Shown here in pieces: positions 5,486-9,498 of a stretch of 9,498 nucleotides of DNA. A program made the translations under genes and the position numbers. How positions within the stretch are numbered: the stretch's first letter is position 1; every line of letters starts with the position of its first letter. The notes below the pieces were generated by a model. The model saw nothing but the letters and a program-made list of their open reading frames with translations. It had not been told where the DNA came from and did not search any database. Source of the DNA: Nitrospinae bacterium CG22_combo_CG10-13_8_21_14_all_47_10 (GTDB lineage: Bacteria; Nitrospinota; Nitrospinia; Nitrospinales; VA-1); the NCBI GenBank assembly GCA_002786505.1, contig PCTK01000050.1:2636-12133 (forward strand). Direction: 5' to 3'.

Positions 5486-6415
5486 ATGGATAAAAACCCG
5501 GAAATTTCGATTGTGGTTCCTGTTTATAACGAAGAACTCCTGATTGAGGAACTTTGTTCGCGCCTGAAGTCTGTTGCCGATGGGTTGAACCGTTCTTACG
5601 AAATTTTGATTGTGGATGATGGTAGCGAGGATGGGTCATTTGAAAAACTCAAACGCATCATCGAGCAGGATCATGCATTCCGTCTCGTACGATTGACCAG
5701 GAACTTCGGCCAGCAGGCGGCTGTGCTGGCGGGTTTTAGAATCAGCCGGGGGGATATTGTGGTGCAATTGGATTCGGATTTGCAGAATCCGCCGGAAGAG
5801 ATCCCCAAACTGCTTGCCGCGTTGACAGAGGATATTGATCTGGTCACGACCGTGCACAAGAAACGTCAGGATGGTCTCTTGCGGGTCATAGGATCAAAGG
5901 TCTTATGTTGTTTTGGGCAAATGCTTTTTGGAAAAGCGGTGAAACTTAATTTGAGTTCTTTTCGCGCCCTGCGCCGAAGCGTGATAGAAAAAATTGAAGC
6001 CTGCCGGGACCGGTCCCGCTACATGGCTGTCTTGATGAGTTGGATGGGACTGCCCAGTGTGGAAATTGAGGTGGAGCACCACGCCCGAAAGAAAGGTGAG
6101 ACCAAATACAGTCTTCTAACCCTGGTTAAATTGTCGTGGGACCTGGTAACGGGGTATTCCAACTTTCCATTGAGATTAGTGACCTATATGGGATTGTTTG
6201 GTGCTTTTATCGGATTTCTCATGATGGCGTTTCTCTTGTATCAGCGGATTGTCAATGGAATTTTAATTGAAGGTTTTGTCGTTCTTACAGCGGTGTTTGC
6301 GTTTTTCGCTGGCGTCCAGCTTCTCTCTATTGGTTTTCTGGGGGAATATCTTGGGCGCGTCCATTCCCAGGTTCAGGCCCGCCCGGAGTATTTTGTTGAA
6401 AAGGTAATTGAATAA
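5486..6415 (+). CDS. Family 2 glycosyltransferase, ArnC/GtrB/DPM1-like, with two C-terminal membrane helices
   Basis: A 309-residue inner-membrane glycosyltransferase (GT-A fold) of the class that moves a sugar from a nucleotide donor to polyprenyl phosphate on the cytoplasmic face. Seen: SIVVPVYNEE (8-17), VDDGSEDGS (43-51), LTRNFGQQAAVLAGF (70-84), the metal site QLDSDLQNPPEE (94-105), SSFRALRR (157-164), and RKKGETKYS (201-209), which is diagnostic of this subgroup. Two hydrophobic helices follow, at about 229-251 and 262-287, then a short cytoplasmic tail. Length matches ArnC/GtrB-type enzymes. A 37-nt gap separates it from the first radical SAM gene, the largest gap in the operon. Its stop overlaps the next start in TAATG. 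The sugar carried is unknown; the genes beside it suggest an unusual, modified one. Confidence 0.92.
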   Translation: MDKNPEISIVVPVYNEELLIEELCSRLKSVADGLNRSYEILIVDDGSEDGSFEKLKRIIEQDHAFRLVRLTRNFGQQAAVLAGFRISRGDIVVQLDSDLQNPPEEIPKLLAALTEDIDLVTTVHKKRQDGLLRVIGSKVLCCFGQMLFGKAVKLNLSSFRALRRSVIEKIEACRDRSRYMAVLMSWMGLPSVEIEVEHHARKKGETKYSLLTLVKLSWDLVTGYSNFPLRLVTYMGLFGAFIGFLMMAFLLYQRIVNGILIEGFVVLTAVFAFFAGVQLLSIGFLGEYLGRVHSQVQARPEYFVEKVIE

Positions 6416-7266
6416 TGCGGGTCAAACCTCTCACTTCCCTGATTATTGAGCCGACCAACACCTGCAACTTGCGTTGCACGTTCTGCTTTGTGACAGAAGG
6501 CATGACGCGGAAGGAAGGTTTCATGGATCTCGATTTATTCAAAAAAGTCATTGATGATTGCCCCGATCTCGAACATCTTTGCATGCACAATTGGGGAGAG
6601 CCCTTGTTGCACAAGGAAATTTTCAAGATGTTTGATTATGCCCATGCGGCGGGGGTTAAATTTATCGTGATGAATACCAACGGGACATTGTTGACAGACA
6701 AAATGATTGGAAGAATTGTTGACAGCCCGCTTAATATCATCCGTTTTTCCATTGATGGGTCCGCGGAAACCTTCAAGCGTATACGGGGCGTGGAGCTTGA
6801 AAAAATAGAAAAAAATATTATCAGGCTAAAAAATGAAAAAGAAAAAAGACGGCCCGAATTGAGCATGGGAGCGGTCTTCACGGTTGAAGAAGAAACCCAG
6901 GAGGATGTTGATCCCTTTATAAGCCATTGGGAATCCATTATGGATCACGTTCGCACACAACCGAAGCTGGTACAAAGTCCAAGAGAAGAACCCTGTCCGG
7001 AGCCTTTTGGCAAAGACTATGGAAAACTGGTGGTGTTATGGGATGGGACGGTGATTCCCTGCTGTGTGGATTACAATGCTACTTTGAAGCTGGGGAGTGC
7101 GGTCAATGACAATGTACACGATCTGTGGCAAGGCAGGGAGATTGAAAGATTGCGAGCCCAGCATGAAAAAGGGGAATACCCCGATGTCTGCATAAATTGC
7201 AACGAATGCAAAACATCAAAAACTAAAAAGCGCTTCTTTTTTGAAGAAGTCCATGAGGCGCCGTGA
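6415..7266 (+). CDS. Radical SAM/SPASM-like protein (second of two)
   Basis: A 283-residue radical SAM enzyme, clearly different from the first one in the operon and shorter. The cluster motif is TCNLRCTFC (16-24), preceded by LIIEPTN as in SPASM-family enzymes. HNWGEPLLH (58-66) takes the place of the GGE motif, MNTNGTLLT (86-94) follows, and FSIDGS (111-116) is the next typical strand. The C-terminal part has LVVLWDGTVIPCCVDYN (205-221), GSAVND--HDLWQG, and CINCNEC (259-265). Cys194, 216, 217, 259, 262 and 265 are candidate auxiliary-cluster ligands. A lysine/glutamate-rich helix spans about 128-148. It is translationally coupled to the glycosyltransferase upstream (1-nt overlap) and the methyltransferase downstream (1-nt overlap). 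Substrate unknown. Confidence 0.87.
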   Translation: MRVKPLTSLIIEPTNTCNLRCTFCFVTEGMTRKEGFMDLDLFKKVIDDCPDLEHLCMHNWGEPLLHKEIFKMFDYAHAAGVKFIVMNTNGTLLTDKMIGRIVDSPLNIIRFSIDGSAETFKRIRGVELEKIEKNIIRLKNEKEKRRPELSMGAVFTVEEETQEDVDPFISHWESIMDHVRTQPKLVQSPREEPCPEPFGKDYGKLVVLWDGTVIPCCVDYNATLKLGSAVNDNVHDLWQGREIERLRAQHEKGEYPDVCINCNECKTSKTKKRFFFEEVHEAP

Positions 7267-8072
7267 TGGAGTCGGCGATGACATCCCTTGCTACCAAAGA
7301 GAAGGTGCTGGAAGAGAACCGCAGGGTGCATGCCCTGGAAAACCGGTACTATCTTCCACGTCACCCGGAGCAGACGAATTTTTTTCAGAATGCCATTTTG
7401 GATAGAACGATCAATGAGGTTTGCGCGGCTTTGCCGCCGGGTGCTAAAATTCTCGACTTGGGTTGCGGAACCGGGTATCTCTCTTTGGGTTTTTTATCAA
7501 GGGGTCATTCTGTGACAGGTCTGGATTTGTCGCGGGAAATGGTACAAGCGTTTGAGGAGGCCATCCCCGCCGCCTTAAAACCGCAAGCCCGTTTGGTGGT
7601 TGGGGATGCTGAGGAGTTTCTGTCTCAGGATCAGGAAGAGTATGATGTGATTGTTTTGTCGGCAATTCTGCACCATCTTTTCGATTACGAATCGGTGCTC
7701 CGGCAAATTTGCGCAAGGCTCTCTTCTGGAAAGAGACTGCTGGTATTTTTTGAACCGCTCAAACAGGAAGTACAATCGCCGATAAAATTTGCCCTGCATC
7801 GCGGGCTTTCGTGGCTGGATGAAAAATTTTACCGGGCTGAGATGCGGCTGAGAAATATTCCCGTGCTGGAAGATGAGTACCACCATTCCGATTACCAGCG
7901 GCAATTTGGAGGCATTGACCCGACCCGGGTCGAGGAAATTCTTCAAGGCGAAGGTGTAGTCGTTTCGAATGTTGAAAAATATTGCGCCCGGCGTTATGGG
8001 TTCCATGCCTGGCTGGCCAACCGGGTGTTGGGAACCCAAAATACCTTTAATTTGCTCGCCACGAGGCCCTAA
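7266..8072 (+). CDS. Class I SAM-dependent methyltransferase
   Basis: A 268-residue methyltransferase, last gene of the operon. Motif I is ILDLGCGTGYLSLGF (62-76), the acidic SAM-ribose residue is Asp87 in VTGLDLS, then VVGDAEEF (111-118) and VLSAILHHL (130-138), typical of the UbiE/Methyltransf_11-type fold. The remaining C-terminal part (about 165-268) is not one I recognise and probably forms the substrate cap. The ATG at 7266 is chosen because GAGG (7255-7258) lies 7 nt upstream and it overlaps the previous stop in TGATG. GTG 7263 and ATG 7278 are in the same frame. The acceptor is unknown; the operon suggests a sugar or lipid-linked glycan. Its 3' end overlaps the convergent GGDEF gene by 4 bp. 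Confidence 0.88.
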   Translation: MESAMTSLATKEKVLEENRRVHALENRYYLPRHPEQTNFFQNAILDRTINEVCAALPPGAKILDLGCGTGYLSLGFLSRGHSVTGLDLSREMVQAFEEAIPAALKPQARLVVGDAEEFLSQDQEEYDVIVLSAILHHLFDYESVLRQICARLSSGKRLLVFFEPLKQEVQSPIKFALHRGLSWLDEKFYRAEMRLRNIPVLEDEYHHSDYQRQFGGIDPTRVEEILQGEGVVVSNVEKYCARRYGFHAWLANRVLGTQNTFNLLATRP

Positions 8073-9259
8073 ACTTCAAAATGATTTTTTTTAAGGACCT
8101 GCGTGACGGGAATTCCCAGATTTTTGGCCAGAGCCTGCGCTACTTCATTTTCAGCCGTTTCATTGATTTCCAGAAATGAAACCCCGATGTCGTAATGGCG
8201 GTCAAACTTCTCCACACGTACCACCCGGGCTTTTACGGTAATGGGTTTTTCCAGACCCAGGTCTGTCATTTCCAACTTTACATGTGTGCCGATTTCAATG
8301 GGGACAGAGCTTTCAAACAGCAAACCTGAACTGCTGAAATTCTTTCCCTGAGCGGTGATTTGTCCCGATTTTTGATCTACCTGGTTAACCTGAATATTGC
8401 TGGCAAAGTCTATTCTTAAATAGTGTCGTTTATCCAGAGCATGCAGGAAAATTTTGTTCCTGCCGCTTTGTTTGGCTTGATAAAGCGCAATGTCGGCCGC
8501 GTGGATCAATGATTTGCTATCCTTCGCGTCTGAGGGGTAAGAAGCGACTCCACCGCTTAAAGTGACATTGAAGGGTTTTCCATCAAACTCCAGTTTCAAT
8601 TCCTCAACTTTTTGCCGAATACGTTCGGCAATAACCAGCGCGTTGATCTTCTGGGTTTCAGGAAGAACGAGCGTCAGTTCTTCTCCTCCATACCGGCAGG
8701 CAAGGTCTTCAGTTCTTTTTCCCAAGATCATGATTTCAGCTACTTTTTTCAGTGTCAAGTCTCCGGCCTGGTGACCGTAAGTATCGTTCAGGCTTTTAAA
8801 ATGATCGAGATCAAAGAATATGAGGGAAAATTTGCCATTATATCTTTGAGCCCGTTTCATTTCCCCTTCCAGGGCTTCATCGAAAAATCGCCGGTTAAAA
8901 AGTCCGGTCAATCCATCAGACCGGGAATATTTCCTGGTTTCCTCCAATATTCTCAACTCAATCATTGTTGGGGTTTCCAGGTTTTTCGAGACTTCACAGA
9001 AATAGTCGCACATTGCAGTGATCAATCTTACATGCCTATCAAGTTTTGTTTCCAGCAGATTGCGGTGGGTGAGAATGCGATCCCAATTAGTTTTGGCATC
9101 GTGGGCATTGAAGTCCAGATGGGTCAATATATTGAGCAAGGTAGGATAAACTTCTTCCCCCTCTTTCTTGACAAGATCCCGAACTGTTTCCAGAAGGTCT
9201 GAATCATCCGCGTAATAAGATTGCAGAGAATCTATGAGTGTTTGTCGCAAATTGTCCAT
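8069..9259 (-). CDS. GGDEF-PilZ protein (probable diguanylate cyclase with c-di-GMP receptor domain)
   Basis: A 396-residue soluble protein that would make c-di-GMP from two GTP and also bind it. Residues 1-110 are mostly helical with no recognised sensor and no membrane segment. The GGDEF domain runs from about 110 to 272: DGLTGLFNRRFFDEAL (115-130), metal-binding Asp150 in FFDLDHFK, NDTYGHQAGD (158-167), active-site GGEEL (191-195), and a product-inhibition RxxD (Arg182-Asp185) at the correct 5-residue distance. The fifth signature residue is Leu instead of Phe, a mild change. A C-terminal PilZ domain (about 276-380) has both ligand motifs, RHYLR (278-282) and NFSSSG (307-312), the RxxxR and D/NxSxxG of c-di-GMP receptors. 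It faces the glycan operon tail to tail, and a regulatory link is only suggested. The ATG at 9259 has no strong ribosome site. Confidence 0.92.
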   Translation of the reverse strand: MDNLRQTLIDSLQSYYADDSDLLETVRDLVKKEGEEVYPTLLNILTHLDFNAHDAKTNWDRILTHRNLLETKLDRHVRLITAMCDYFCEVSKNLETPTMIELRILEETRKYSRSDGLTGLFNRRFFDEALEGEMKRAQRYNGKFSLIFFDLDHFKSLNDTYGHQAGDLTLKKVAEIMILGKRTEDLACRYGGEELTLVLPETQKINALVIAERIRQKVEELKLEFDGKPFNVTLSGGVASYPSDAKDSKSLIHAADIALYQAKQSGRNKIFLHALDKRHYLRIDFASNIQVNQVDQKSGQITAQGKNFSSSGLLFESSVPIEIGTHVKLEMTDLGLEKPITVKARVVRVEKFDRHYDIGVSFLEINETAENEVAQALAKNLGIPVTQVLKKNHFEV

Positions 9260-9279
9260 GCGGATACCAGAAAAGGTCC

Positions 9280-9308
9280 ATTACATTTAAATAGTGTCTG
9301 CGTAACAA
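9280..9308 (-). promoter_or_regulatory. Probable promoter of the GGDEF-PilZ gene
   Basis: On the minus strand TTGTTA (plus coordinates 9303-9308, four of six to the -35 consensus) and TGTAAT (9280-9285, five of six to the -10) stand 17 bp apart. Initiation would fall near 9273, giving a leader of about 14 nt before the ATG at 9259. Spacing and position are good, but the call rests on consensus matching only. Confidence 0.45.
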
Positions 9309-9355
9309 TCTAGCATCTGAGTTGGAAAAATCAACCAGCAGATGGCCCTTTTGGC

Positions 9356-9380
9356 AAAATATCGCTATGCCGGATATTTT
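9356..9380 (-). terminator. AT-rich hairpin, possible terminator of an upstream minus-strand gene
   Basis: AAAATATC (9356-9363) is perfectly complementary to GATATTTT (9373-9380) around a 9-nt loop. On the minus strand the T-run is part of the 3' arm; on the plus strand it continues as TTCTT. It lies between the GGDEF promoter and the putative end of the next minus-strand gene, where a terminator is expected. The stem is weak in G and C, so confidence is low. Confidence 0.3.
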
Positions 9381-9431
9381 TCTTCAGGGTGGGATTGCAA
9401 AACTGATCTGTCAGCGATGGGCAAACAGGCC

Positions 9432-9497
9432 TCAAACAATTTCCAGGACTTGCAGGCCAGTCAATGCAGTGGACTTTTGCAGGGCATCCTCTCCCTT
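9432..9497 (-). CDS. Possible 3' end of a minus-strand gene entering from beyond the window
   Basis: Reading the minus strand from the window edge, one frame stays open for 21 codons and ends in TGA at 9432-9434. The visible peptide, KGEDALQKSTALTGLQVLEIV, looks like an ordinary coding C-terminus, but it is too short for any family assignment. Tandem orientation with the GGDEF gene and the hairpin at 9356-9380 between them fit a gene end here. The rest of 9260-9498 holds only the promoter and hairpin listed separately. This is a weak call. Confidence 0.22.
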   Translation of the reverse strand, partial: KGEDALQKSTALTGLQVLEIV

Positions 9498-9498
9498 G

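Noticed and set aside
8074..8095. T8 run (8085-8092) just after the methyltransferase stop as an intrinsic terminator
   Set aside because: The preceding bases make only a weak A/T stem with a mismatch, and the run encodes the C-terminal lysine/asparagine/phenylalanine residues of the convergent gene.
5466..8774. 14-nt match CTCCGGCCTGGTGA at 5466-5479 and 8761-8774
   Set aside because: A 14-mer shared once in 9.5 kb is near chance expectation, and one copy is inside coding sequence.
8612..9202. 196-codon plus-strand frame opposite the GGDEF gene
   Set aside because: The minus strand encodes clear GGDEF and PilZ motifs over the same bases; the plus frame has no motif and no ribosome site.
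9342..9498. Plus-strand frame from ATG 9342 open to the window end (52 codons)
   Set aside because: No ribosome site, no recognisable motif, and it crosses the AT hairpin. Better explained as chance openness opposite a minus-strand region.

Overview
The window is dense bacterial DNA of roughly balanced base composition, with short intergenic gaps and start/stop overlaps. Its content suggests a free-living Gram-negative: glutamine-type NAD+ synthetase, ElbB, undecaprenyl-type surface-glycan enzymes, and c-di-GMP signalling through GGDEF and PilZ. I could not fix the phylum from sequence alone. A Nitrospinota- or Desulfobacterota-like lineage is only a guess.

Region 1 (1-2460) is housekeeping plus a toxin-antitoxin module. 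It opens inside nadE (5' end missing). An intergenic stretch follows with a nested hairpin and the first copy of an 18-nt repeat. Next comes a HigB/HigA-type pair (toxin first, ATGA overlap) behind a 20-bp perfect palindrome that sits between a -35 and a -10 box. elbB lies 28 nt after the antitoxin and may be co-transcribed. A second hairpin and the second copy of the repeat follow elbB.

Region 2 (about 2421-8072) is one tightly packed plus-strand operon of six genes. In order they are: an RmlB-like nucleotide-sugar SDR, a WbqC-family protein, a radical SAM protein with a C-terminal SPASM-like cysteine set, an ArnC/GtrB-like family 2 glycosyltransferase with two C-terminal membrane helices, a second radical SAM/SPASM-like protein, and a class I SAM methyltransferase. 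Gaps are 5, 10 and 37 nt, then two 1-nt overlaps. The most economical reading is a small pathway that makes a nucleotide sugar, modifies it by radical chemistry and methylation, and loads it on a polyprenyl phosphate for a surface glycan or lipid. The product is unknown, and this is the best candidate for an undescribed system here.

Region 3 (8069-9498) is on the minus strand. It encodes a soluble protein with a helical N-terminus, a GGDEF domain (GGEEL, intact RxxD inhibitory site) and a C-terminal PilZ domain with both c-di-GMP motifs. It converges on the glycan operon with a 4-bp overlap. The last 239 bases hold its probable promoter, an AT-rich hairpin and possibly the 3' end of another minus-strand gene.

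No tRNA, rRNA, CRISPR array, insertion sequence or phage structural gene was seen.
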